64,000 nucleotides of DNA from Micromonospora sp. CCTCC AA 2012012 (GTDB lineage: Bacteria; Actinomycetota; Actinomycetes; Mycobacteriales; Micromonosporaceae). The position numbers and the translations under genes were made by a program. Below the pieces are notes generated by a model. It ran no database searches. It was given only the letters and a program-made list of their open reading frames with translations, and was not told the DNA's origin. The first letter of the stretch is position 1. Every line of letters begins with the position of its first letter. The stretch covers positions 2,108,001-2,172,000 of the forward strand of contig NZ_CP159342.1 of NCBI RefSeq assembly GCF_040499845.1, read 5' to 3'. Below are positions 50,143-58,149 of this stretch, in pieces.

Positions 50143-50466
50143 ATGACCAGGACCCGCAGGACGATGACCGCCCTCGCCGCCGCGGCGTTGGCCGTCACGG
50201 CGGCGACGGCTGCCGCCTCCCCGGCACAGGCCGCCAACATCCAGTACTTCTCGGGCTACTCGACAGCGGTGATCGGTGGCGGACCCGGCAACACCATCGA
50301 GGACGCGCTCCTCCGCGCCCAGGCCAACGCCGAGGCGAGCATGCACGCCTACGAGCAGCAGTTCGGCAAGACCTGCCTGGTGACCTACCGCGACGGCAAC
50401 TGGCAGAGTGGCGGCGGCTACGGCGTCATCCTCGCCGACTACCAGATCACCGCCAACTGCGTCTGA
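50143..50466 (+). CDS. Small secreted protein
   Basis: This 107-residue protein has a signal peptide (about 1-29, ending SPAQA) and a mature part of about 78 residues: ANIQYFSGYSTAVIGGGPGN, EDALLRAQANAEASMHAYEQ, then CLVTYRDGNWQSGGGYGVIL ending in YQITANCV with two cysteines that may form one disulfide. I see no enzymatic motif. A near-ideal AGGAGG site lies seven bases before ATG 50143 and a strong hairpin follows the stop, so it is a well-formed monocistronic gene. Homologues occur in actinomycetes as hypothetical secreted proteins. Confidence 0.75.
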   Translation: MTRTRRTMTALAAAALAVTAATAAASPAQAANIQYFSGYSTAVIGGGPGNTIEDALLRAQANAEASMHAYEQQFGKTCLVTYRDGNWQSGGGYGVILADYQITANCV

Positions 50467-50471
50467 TCACC

Positions 50472-50516
50472 GCCGCCCCGGCAGCGCGCCGCCGCTGCGC
50501 GCGCTCCCGGGGCGGC
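50472..50516. terminator. Terminator after the small secreted protein gene
   Basis: Long GC arms GCCGCCCCGG and CCGGGGCGGC, extended inward by AGCGCGC/GCGCGCT, form a stem of about 17 pairs with a 7-8 base loop right after the stop at 50466. Confidence 0.8.
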
Positions 50517-50533
50517 CACGGACGTCCCACCGC

Positions 50534-50621
50534 CGTCACGGCGCGACGCGCACCGGGGTGAGGCTCGCGGCGTCCCGCGTCACGGCGCGACGCGCACCGG
50601 GGTGAGGCTCGCGGCGTCCCG
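50534..50621. repeat. Tandem duplication of a 44-bp unit
   Basis: Two exact 44-bp copies (50534-50577 and 50578-50621) begin CGTCACGGCGCGACGCGCAC and lie in the gap between the secreted protein gene and the lipoprotein gene. Each unit contains short CG-rich palindromic pieces. It looks like a recent slippage or unequal-crossover duplication, or a simple repeat locus; there is no sign of a mobile element. Confidence 0.85.
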
Positions 50622-50648
50622 CCGACCGGGGCGCGCCCGGCTCGCCGG

Positions 50649-51908
50649 TCAGTCGCGGATCGGGGGCGCGGCCGGGGCACGGCGGGTGCCGCCCCCGCCG
50701 ATCGTGCCGGGCGAGTTGTTGTCGACCACCTGGATGACGCCGAGCATCCGGTTGACGGCGTCCTGGAGGGGCCGGTACCGGGAGATGTCCGTGCCGTGGC
50801 GACGCTGGAACTCCGTCTTGGCCGACATCTCCACGCAGAGCGTGTTGTAGTCCCAGCCGGTGGTGTCGACAACGTACGCGCCGAAGTCCTGAAGGGCGTG
50901 GAAGATCTTCAGCGCCACCGGATCGGTGATCTTCAACTGCTCGGGTGTGACATCCGGCCGGATCGCCAGCAGGGAGCCCATCCGCAGGGCCTTGCTGCGA
51001 CCCTTGTAGTCGGTGGGTGCCACGGAGTCGGCCAGGCTGGCCGGCCAGCGGAAGCCACCGGTCGCCCTGTCGTGGTAGAGCCAGTTGCCCCACAGGTCGA
51101 CCTTCAGCGCGTGCCGGATCGGGCCGTCGCCGGTCAGCTCACCCTCGCGGATGCTGCCGCCGATGCTGGACAGCCCCGAGCCGAGGTGGCCGCCGTTGAT
51201 GCCGTCGCCGTAGATGTCCTGCTTCGCCACCCGGTAGCCGTAGAGAGGGGCGCCGGGGCGGCAGCGGGCGGTGACGTTGAACTGGTGCAGGGTGCGCCCG
51301 TCGGGGTCGAGGAACGCCGAGGAGTTGTTCGGGGTGGCGTACGGGGTGGTCGTCGCGTCCGGGATGACCAGGTCCTTCGGTACGCGCACGGGGCGGCCCA
51401 GCTCCGGATGCCACTGCGCCTGCGGCTGCGGGATGCTCCCGGTGCAGCGGCCCTTCGTGAACGAGGCGTACCGGTAGGTGGGCACCTGGGGGTCCCGGGC
51501 GGAGGTGACCACGAACCAGTCCTCGTCGGTGCCGAGCCCCTTCGAGCCGATCCGCACCGGCACGTACCGGGCGCCGGAGCCGATGGGGGTGTTCCAGATG
51601 CTGCCGGCGGCGAAGGGCCAGGTCAGCTTGGACCGGCTGGCCGGGACGGGCAGGTAGCGCGAGCCGGCGGTGGCGCCCGCGCGGGTGGGGCTCGTGCTCG
51701 TGACGGGGGCCCGGCCCAGGCCGCTGGTGCCCTCGCCGGCGGCGGGCGGTGAGGCGGTCCCGGCCCGTGGCCCGGCGGCAGCCGGCTGCGAGCCGGCCGC
51801 GCCGGCCGGCGCGGCGACGGACGTCCCGCCCCGGTCACCGCAGGCGGTGACGGCCAGCAGGACCATGGCGGTGACCAGGGCGGCGTACGGGCGTGCGGCG
51901 TTCGGCAT
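50649..51908 (-). CDS. Lipoprotein of unknown function
   Basis: This 419-residue protein has a lipoprotein signal peptide (MVLLAVTACGD, Cys near residue 24), an Ala/Gly/Pro-rich stretch to about residue 80, and a large domain with LTWPFAAGSIWNTPIGSGAR, SFTKGRCTGSIPQP, SSAFLDPDGRTLHQFNVTAR, INGGHLGSGLSSIGGSIREG and SARYRPLQDAVNRM-like regions. The conserved WNTPIG motif is seen in secreted actinomycete proteins of unknown activity. The GHLGSGLSSIGGSIR segment with Gly- and Ser-rich turns suggests a beta-helix or jelly-roll carbohydrate-active or binding fold. I cannot assign a function. A strong GGAGGGAAG site supports ATG 51908. It is monocistronic. Confidence 0.75.
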   Translation of the reverse strand: MPNAARPYAALVTAMVLLAVTACGDRGGTSVAAPAGAAGSQPAAAGPRAGTASPPAAGEGTSGLGRAPVTSTSPTRAGATAGSRYLPVPASRSKLTWPFAAGSIWNTPIGSGARYVPVRIGSKGLGTDEDWFVVTSARDPQVPTYRYASFTKGRCTGSIPQPQAQWHPELGRPVRVPKDLVIPDATTTPYATPNNSSAFLDPDGRTLHQFNVTARCRPGAPLYGYRVAKQDIYGDGINGGHLGSGLSSIGGSIREGELTGDGPIRHALKVDLWGNWLYHDRATGGFRWPASLADSVAPTDYKGRSKALRMGSLLAIRPDVTPEQLKITDPVALKIFHALQDFGAYVVDTTGWDYNTLCVEMSAKTEFQRRHGTDISRYRPLQDAVNRMLGVIQVVDNNSPGTIGGGGTRRAPAAPPIRD

Positions 51909-52446
51909 CGTCTTCCCTCCTGAAGCGACGCAGATGCTACGGACGGCACCGGCCGTCCGCCCCGGACCGACGGAATGCTCACATCGGGCCGGGAATCGGT
52001 GACGCAACGGGCGTCCGCGCGTCAGGAGGTGGTCAGGACAGCGGTGGCCGGGACGCGCGCAGCGCGGCGGGTCGCAGGGTCGACATGCTGAATGCGGGCT
52101 GGTCAGCAGCCTGGGCGGCCTCACCAAGGCCTGCCGGCTGCTGCTCACCACCCCGTTCGAAACCTGGCACGGGCTACTCACGACGCCGACGTTCCACGTC
52201 CCGATCACCACCGGCGTGCTGGTCGGCGCTGGTCTGCGCGACGCGGAGCAGAGTCCTCCGCAGTAGCCCGGCACTCCACGCTCGCATCGTCCGCCCGGCG
52301 CGGACAGCCGATGCAAGGCCAACTGGCGACGACCTGACCGTTCGCCCAGGCCGGTGAGGTGCTGGCCCGGCGCTGGCGGGTCGCGGTCGGCCCGTACCGG
52401 CGGTTCATGCTGGCCTTGGACCGCGTCGCCGAGGCCGACAAGCCGA
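51909..52446. other. Gap with degenerate coding-like fragments
   Basis: No intact gene is visible. Around 52095-52266 the plus-strand frame SSLGGLTKACRLLLTTPFET, then PITTGVLVGAGLRDAEQSPPQ, has strong GC3 and ends at a stop but has no proper beginning. Around 52343-52445 another frame (QAGEVLARRWRVAVGPYRRF, then ALDRVAEADKPSG) also looks coding. They look like pieces of a decayed gene. No family was recognised. Confidence 0.4.
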
Positions 52447-52478
52447 GTGGGGCCGGCACTGTGCGGTGCCGGCCCCAC
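52447..52478. terminator. Terminator of the lectin-like gene
   Basis: Perfect 13-bp arms (GTGGGGCCGGCAC and its complement) with a six-base loop lie 34 bp beyond the stop of the minus-strand gene at 52512. Confidence 0.85.
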
Positions 52479-52511
52479 CCGCTGCGCCAGCCCGTCACCG
52501 GGCGGGCCAGC

Positions 52512-53093
52512 CTACTGCCAGTAGTCCCGCCAGCAGCAGTTCGGCTTGTCCTGCCACTTGTAGTGCAGGGCGTTGTCGACGCCGGTCACCTTCACGCGGA
52601 TGGTGCCGCCGTTGTTGGAGAAGTAGTCCGCGTACACCCCCGTGTACGCCTTCAGCGCGCCGCCCAGCGATGCCCAACCACTCCAGTCGCCACCCGGCGT
52701 GAGCTGCCATTTGTGGTTCAGGTCGCCACCGGCCGCCCGGCCGAAGATCTCCAGGCGACCGTCCTGGTTGTGGCTGACCCCGACACCACTGGAGACCCTC
52801 CCGCCGAGGCTCCAGTCCCCACTGGTGTACCCCGAGCCGGGGCTCGACTCCCAACGGTGCCAGACCGCCCCGTCACCGCCGACCCAGAACTGCTCCTTCC
52901 GCCCGTCCTTGTTGGTCTCCGTCACCGGCGCTCCTCCCCAGTCACCCGCGTAGGCGGGTTGCGGCACCACGATCAGCCCCGCCACCAGCACCGCGGCCGC
53001 CATCAGAGCCGCCCGCACCACATTCCGCCAGTTGGCGACCCTCCCCCGCCGTCCCAGGCCGGACCCGGCCCGGTCCGCTCGCATCATCTGCAT
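52512..53093 (-). CDS. Secreted PLL-type lectin-like protein
   Basis: This 193-residue protein has a signal peptide (about 24-51, with AALMAAAVLVAGLIVVPQP, ending AYA) and a mature domain built from repeated short strands: ETNKDGRKEQFWVGGDGAVWHRWESS, GVSHNQDGRLEIFGRAAGGD, LNHKWQLTPGGDWSGWASLG. This pattern (NxDGRLExF, W and H/K repeats, aromatic WSGW) is that of PLL-like or fucose-binding beta-propeller lectins and of actinomycete LGFP/PLL sensor domains. The C-terminus (DKPNCCWRDYWQ) has an adjacent Cys pair. A sugar-binding or surface-recognition role is likely. The start at 53093 follows a GGGGAC site; two more ATGs lie within 10 bases. Confidence 0.75.
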   Translation of the reverse strand: MQMMRADRAGSGLGRRGRVANWRNVVRAALMAAAVLVAGLIVVPQPAYAGDWGGAPVTETNKDGRKEQFWVGGDGAVWHRWESSPGSGYTSGDWSLGGRVSSGVGVSHNQDGRLEIFGRAAGGDLNHKWQLTPGGDWSGWASLGGALKAYTGVYADYFSNNGGTIRVKVTGVDNALHYKWQDKPNCCWRDYWQ

Positions 53094-53257
53094 CTGTCCC
53101 CGTCCCCTCGATCGACTCACGCCACGACCTCCGCGGCCCTGGGATCGATCCTGGACGGGACCGGCTGTCGAATTGCTGCCGAAACCTTGCCGTGCCGGGG
53201 CCTACCCCGTATCCCTGAAAATATCGAAGAAAAGCCATGCGATACGTCGGAGCGGAT

Positions 53258-56095
53258 ATGGTCAGCTTTCGCCTGCTGGGGCCGGTGACGGCCTGGGACC
53301 AGGACCAACAGATCGATCTTGGTCGGCCGAAACAGCGGAAGGTGCTCGCCGCCCTGCTCGTCAGCGCCGGCGTCGCCGTCAGCACCGACACCCTGGTGGA
53401 CCGGGTCTGGGACGACCGCCCACCGGCACAGCCCCGAAAGGCGCTCCACGCTCACGTCTCCCGCCTGCGCGGCCTGCTCGGCAGGACCGGCGGCCCGGAC
53501 GGGAGCCGGCCCCGGCTGGTCCGGCAGTCCGGCGGCTACGCCATCGACGTGGACCCGGCCAGCGTCGATCTGCATCACGCCAGGCGGCTGGTCGAACAGG
53601 CCCGTGCCCCCCGCACCGACGACCGAGACCGGGTGTCGTTGCTGCGGGCGGCGGTCGACCTGTGGCGGGAGGAGCCACTGGCCGGCATCTCCGGCCGGTG
53701 GGTCGAGCAGACCCGGCACGTCCTACGCCAGCAGCACCTCGACGCGGTCGTGGCGTGGGCGCGGACCGAGCTGCGGCTCGGTAACGGTACGGACCTCGTC
53801 ACCCCGCTCACCCACCTCACCGGGGAGTATCCGCTGACCGAACCGCTCGTCGCGGCCCTGATGCGGGCACTGCACGCGGCGGGCCGGAGCGCCCAGGCCA
53901 TCGACGTCTACACCACGGCCCGGCTCCGGCTCGCCGAGGAGTTGGGCACCGACCCAGGACGGGAACTCCAGGACCTGCACACCACGATCCTTCGCGGCGA
54001 CCCGGTGACGGCTGTTGCCCGGCCAGCGACCGTACCGGTCGGCCCGCGCCCGGTCGCCCCGGCGCAACTGCCCGCCGCCGTGCTGGGCTTCACCGGCAGA
54101 GACAGCGCACAAGCGGCGCTGGACGGCACCGACGCCCGGGTCGTCGCCATCACCGGAGCACCGGGGATCGGCAAGACAGCACTCGCTGTCCACTGGGCAC
54201 ACCGGACGGCTGGCCGGTTCCCCGACGGCGTCCTCTTCCTGGACCTGCGCGGCTTCGACCCGACAGGCAACGCCGTCGATCCGGTCGAGGCACTCGGCAC
54301 CCTGCTGGCGGGACTCGGGGTACCGGCCACCCGGTTGCCCGACGAGCTCGCCGCCCGTTCGGCGCTGTACCGCACCACGATCAGCGACAGACGCCTGCTC
54401 GTCGTGCTGGACAACGCGCGCCACGCCGAGCAGGTCCGCCCGCTGCTGCCGGCCGCGCCGGGCTGCCGCACGGTGGTGACCAGCCGCGACGATCTCACCG
54501 GCCTGGTCGCGGCGGACGGCGCCCACCCGGTCACGCTGGCGCCACTCGACCCGACCGCCGCCGAGAGCCTGCTGGCCGGCAAGATCGGCCGGGACCGGAT
54601 CGACCGCGAACGCGACGCGGCCAGCGGCATTCTCGATCACTGCGCCGGCCTGCCGCTGGCGCTGGCCATCGCCGCCGCGCGGGCCGCCATTACGCCGACC
54701 TGGAGCCTCACCGAGCTGGCGGGCCAGTTGTTCACCAGGGACGCCGGTCTCGACGGGTTCGCCGGCCGCGACCCCCGCACCGACCTGCGCTCCGTGTTCT
54801 CCTGGTCCTACCTGGCCCTGGAAACCCTCACCAAAAGGATGTTCCGGCTGTCCGCCCTGCACCACGGCCCAGACCTCACCGTGCCAGTCGCGGCCAGTCT
54901 CACCGGAGCCACACCCGACGCGGCCCGCCGGGCCCTCGGCGAGCTGTGCGCGGCCCGGCTCGCGGACGAACACCGACCCGGCCGGTACCACACCCACGAC
55001 CTGCTCCGCGCCTACGCCGCCGAACTGCTCCGCGTCCACGACCCGGTCGAGGAGCGTAGCGCGGCGGTCGGCCGATTACTCGCCCACTACCTCAGCACCG
55101 CGCACACCGCCACGGCCATCCTCGACCCACTCCGCGACCTGCCGTCGATGCCGCCCCCAGCGCCAGACGTGACGCGGGTCGCCATCGGCGACCGGAAACA
55201 GGCCCTGTCCTGGTTCCGTACCGAACACGCCGCCCTGGCGGCCACCGCCCGACAAGCCGCCATACTCGACCTGCCCGTCCAGGCATGGCAGCTCAGCTGG
55301 CATCTCGCCGGCTACTACGAAGCCCAGGGGTGGCGGAGCCAGTGGCGCGACCTGCAGCGTCACGCGCTGCGGCTCACCGAACGCATCGGCGATCCGGCGG
55401 TCACCGCACACACCCACCAGAACCTCGCCGCCGCCTGTGCGGCCCAACGCCGGCACACCGAAGCCGACCGGCACTTCGCCCGCGCCCTCGACCTGTTCAT
55501 CGAAACCGGCGATCGGCCCGGACAGGCCCGCGTACACAGCGGCCTGGGGGTGATGGCCAGCCACCGCGGCCAACTCCAACGAGCCGTCGAACACACCGAA
55601 CGGGCCCACCGGCTCTACACCGACGTCGGCGACCGGGTCGGCCTCGCCCGCACCCACAACAACCTCGCCGCCCTGCACACCGAGCTGGGGCAGTACCACG
55701 ACGCGCTGCGGCACTGCCGCCTCGCGCTCCGACTGCATCAGGGACTGGACGACCGCGCCGGCAAGGCGTACCTGCTCGACAGCCTCGGCACCCTGCTCCA
55801 CCGGCTCGGCCGATACCGCGCCGCCGTCACCTACCTCGAGGCCGCTGTCCAGGCCAGCGAGGAGAACGGCGTCATGCTGCCGCTGGCGTACGCCCTCGAC
55901 CACCTCGGGGACGCGCACCTGGCCCTCGCCGACCCCGCTCGAGCCCGGCTGCACTGGCAGCGAGCCCGCGACCTCTTCGAGACGTTCGCCGGGCAGGACA
56001 CCGGTGTCATCACCACCAAACTCGACGGGCTGGACGGTCGGCCGGGCGAGCCGGGCGGCGTTCGAGGATCCGTCCCGAGTACCGGCGCGACATGA
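53258..56095 (+). CDS. SARP-type regulator with NB-ARC and TPR domains (AfsR-like)
   Basis: This 945-residue AfsR/SARP-family regulator has an N-terminal OmpR-like winged helix (about 1-90, ending in LVRQSGGYAIDVDP) and a BTAD helical domain (about 95-240, with FDRDRVSLLRAA-like helix and LTGEYPLTEPLVAALMRALH). An NB-ARC ATPase follows (about 275-560: Walker A GAPGIGKTAL, GLPLALAIA, DLRSVFSWSY), then at least six TPR repeats (about 640-930, such as AHTHQNLAAACAAQRRHTEA). Such proteins activate secondary metabolism or developmental genes after ATP-dependent oligomerisation. No biosynthetic cluster is visible beside it. ATG 53258 is chosen because it gives the family start MVSFRLLGPV and has GGAG upstream; ATG 53237 is possible. 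Confidence 0.92.
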   Translation: MVSFRLLGPVTAWDQDQQIDLGRPKQRKVLAALLVSAGVAVSTDTLVDRVWDDRPPAQPRKALHAHVSRLRGLLGRTGGPDGSRPRLVRQSGGYAIDVDPASVDLHHARRLVEQARAPRTDDRDRVSLLRAAVDLWREEPLAGISGRWVEQTRHVLRQQHLDAVVAWARTELRLGNGTDLVTPLTHLTGEYPLTEPLVAALMRALHAAGRSAQAIDVYTTARLRLAEELGTDPGRELQDLHTTILRGDPVTAVARPATVPVGPRPVAPAQLPAAVLGFTGRDSAQAALDGTDARVVAITGAPGIGKTALAVHWAHRTAGRFPDGVLFLDLRGFDPTGNAVDPVEALGTLLAGLGVPATRLPDELAARSALYRTTISDRRLLVVLDNARHAEQVRPLLPAAPGCRTVVTSRDDLTGLVAADGAHPVTLAPLDPTAAESLLAGKIGRDRIDRERDAASGILDHCAGLPLALAIAAARAAITPTWSLTELAGQLFTRDAGLDGFAGRDPRTDLRSVFSWSYLALETLTKRMFRLSALHHGPDLTVPVAASLTGATPDAARRALGELCAARLADEHRPGRYHTHDLLRAYAAELLRVHDPVEERSAAVGRLLAHYLSTAHTATAILDPLRDLPSMPPPAPDVTRVAIGDRKQALSWFRTEHAALAATARQAAILDLPVQAWQLSWHLAGYYEAQGWRSQWRDLQRHALRLTERIGDPAVTAHTHQNLAAACAAQRRHTEADRHFARALDLFIETGDRPGQARVHSGLGVMASHRGQLQRAVEHTERAHRLYTDVGDRVGLARTHNNLAALHTELGQYHDALRHCRLALRLHQGLDDRAGKAYLLDSLGTLLHRLGRYRAAVTYLEAAVQASEENGVMLPLAYALDHLGDAHLALADPARARLHWQRARDLFETFAGQDTGVITTKLDGLDGRPGEPGGVRGSVPSTGAT

Positions 56096-56684
56096 GAGGC
56101 TGTAGATCTCGATCGAACCTTCGCGGTCGCGGTCTCCGGCTGCGGCACGTCCTCCTCGCAGGCGCGGGCAAGCCATCGCCGGCACACCATCGCGACGCTC
56201 CTCGACCAGGCCCACACCGGCATGCCAACCGTTGCCCCGATCACGCCGACAGGACCCGCGTGCGCCGAGTGCGACGCGAAAATGGTCACTGTCGGGCGGC
56301 ACTCGAAGCTGGCGCCCACCGCGCCGTCGTCGCCGGCTGGACCGCCAAAAACCCAGGCCGGCCGCCGACGCGCCGAGCAACACCAGCACACGTCAGTCGA
56401 AGAGACCACCGACAGCCCCGCCCACTTCAGGGAGGAACAGACATCGCCGTCTGAGGGTGGCCCCTTGCGGACCGGCCGGAGGGCACGGGATGCACTCCCC
56501 CAGCGACCATCCCTCCGGCCTTGGCTGCCCCACCGGTCAGTCAGGCAGCACATCTGGGACCGCCCCACGACGCAACGGACAACGCCGAGTACGGGCTGCT
56601 GAGAGACACCCGGACCACAGTGAGAAGCACCGTTCAACAGCCGTCGTCAGGGAGTGGGGCAGGGCGTGCTGCCGGCCGACGCGC
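56096..56684. other. Gap between SARP-NB-ARC-TPR gene and flavin monooxygenase gene
   Basis: No supported gene is seen in this 589-bp stretch, where two genes converge. Several overlapping frames without codon bias are present. No strong hairpin was found after the SARP stop at 56095, so termination may be Rho dependent. Confidence 0.5.
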
Positions 56685-58049
56685 TCAGGGCCGCGCCGCC
56701 AGAGACGTGTCAGCGACCGGCGTGGCGGATGCGGGACGGCCGGTCCGCAGGACTCGCGCCAGGATGCCGAGGGAGAAGAGCTTCTGCGGTGGAGCGGTCA
56801 GGTTGGCGACGCTGAGGAATGCGTTGCCGACGACCGGGTCGACCGCGGCAGCCGCCTGCACCCGGGCCGCGTACGCGTTGACAAATCGCACCCGCGGGGG
56901 GCGATGTCCTCGTACCGACGGGAAGCGCAGGTCGGCACCGGTCGACATGTTCCACGCGACGTCCACCACTCGGGCGGTTCGGCGGAAGAACCGATTCGCC
57001 AGGTCACGGTCTCCGTCCCGCAGCGACTCCCGCAGCTCGACGGCCTCGCTCGCCGCCACCGTCATGCCCTGCGCGTACGTCGGATTGAACTGGCACAGGG
57101 CGTCCCCGAAGACGATGAGCCCGTCCGGGAACCGGTCCAGCCGCTCGTACCGGCGCCGGATGCTCGTCGGGATCCGCATCCGGCGTATCGCACTGACGGG
57201 CTCGACCTTTTGGAGCAGCTGGTGGAGCTCCGGTACCGGCAGTCGCGCGGCGAAGTCGGTGAAGCCCTCGTGATCGGCCGGAGGCAAGTCCTCGCCCATG
57301 CCGTAAAGGGTCACCATCCACCGGTCGCCTTCGGCAGCCAGGGCAACGCCGCCGCGAGGCACAGCGATCGTCGGGCCGACCACGATGCCGGCGACGTCGC
57401 TGTCGGACGGACCTCGACGGTAGTCCCGCGAGGCGTACACCACGTTCGTCTCGACCTCGTCCTGCGGCGCCGGTTCGTACCCGAGCTCGGTCAGCCAGGT
57501 CGCGCCGCGGTTGCCGCGCCCGGTCGCGTCCACCACCAGGTCGGCGGGCAACTCCACCGCGCCGGATGCGGAACCCCGCACGCGTACCCCGGTGACGCGG
57601 GACCGGGTGTCGTCGGCCAGCAGGCCCGTCACCTCAGACTCGGCTCTGAGCACCACGCCCGGCAGCGCGGCGACCCGGGAACGCAGGTACTCCTCCAGGG
57701 CTGGCCGGCTCACCGACACCCCGTGCAGGTCAGAGGGCGCCTGCCGCAGCCGCCACCCGTCGTGGTACGATCGGACGTCGTTCTGCACGTCGACCGGTAC
57801 GGCGCCACGCGCGACCAGGTCCGCAGTCAACCCGGGGAAGAGTTCGTCGAGGATCTCGCGGCCTCTGGCGAGCAGGGCGTGTGGGTGGTGACCCTGGGGT
57901 ACCCCACGACGCCCGATCTCGAGGCCGGGCAGCCTGTCCCGGTCGACGACGGTGACCGAGGCGAAGCCCTCGCTCAGGACGCGGGCTGCGAGCAGCCCGC
58001 CGATGCTCGCGCCGACGACGACGGCGCGGTGGTGCGTGTGGTCAGTCAT
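56685..58049 (-). CDS. FAD-dependent monooxygenase
   Basis: This 454-residue flavoprotein has the N-terminal FAD motif VVVGASIGGLLAARVLSEGF (about residue 10), the ATG-type NAD(P)/FAD segment VVDATGRGNR near residue 160, and the GD motif FPDGLIVFGDALCQFNPTYA (about 305) that closes the flavin-binding site. This is the UbiH/PHBH group of class A monooxygenases, whose C-terminal domain (about 330-454) sets substrate specificity. The substrate is unknown. It lies 100 bp downstream of the SARP-LuxR regulator on the same strand, so they may share a transcript. The truncated monooxygenase at 127-375 has the same N-terminal motif class but belongs to a different subgroup (VVVGAGPNG). ATG 58049 has a weak site. 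Confidence 0.87.
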   Translation of the reverse strand: MTDHTHHRAVVVGASIGGLLAARVLSEGFASVTVVDRDRLPGLEIGRRGVPQGHHPHALLARGREILDELFPGLTADLVARGAVPVDVQNDVRSYHDGWRLRQAPSDLHGVSVSRPALEEYLRSRVAALPGVVLRAESEVTGLLADDTRSRVTGVRVRGSASGAVELPADLVVDATGRGNRGATWLTELGYEPAPQDEVETNVVYASRDYRRGPSDSDVAGIVVGPTIAVPRGGVALAAEGDRWMVTLYGMGEDLPPADHEGFTDFAARLPVPELHQLLQKVEPVSAIRRMRIPTSIRRRYERLDRFPDGLIVFGDALCQFNPTYAQGMTVAASEAVELRESLRDGDRDLANRFFRRTARVVDVAWNMSTGADLRFPSVRGHRPPRVRFVNAYAARVQAAAAVDPVVGNAFLSVANLTAPPQKLFSLGILARVLRTGRPASATPVADTSLAARP

Positions 58050-58149
58050 GTGGTGAGAGTGGGCGCACCCGCTTGCAGCTGACTTGCCGTACACCACGGG
58101 TCAGCGGCCGGTGCGACCCGCGCATCTCACGCCACCGGGCGGGCCGCGT

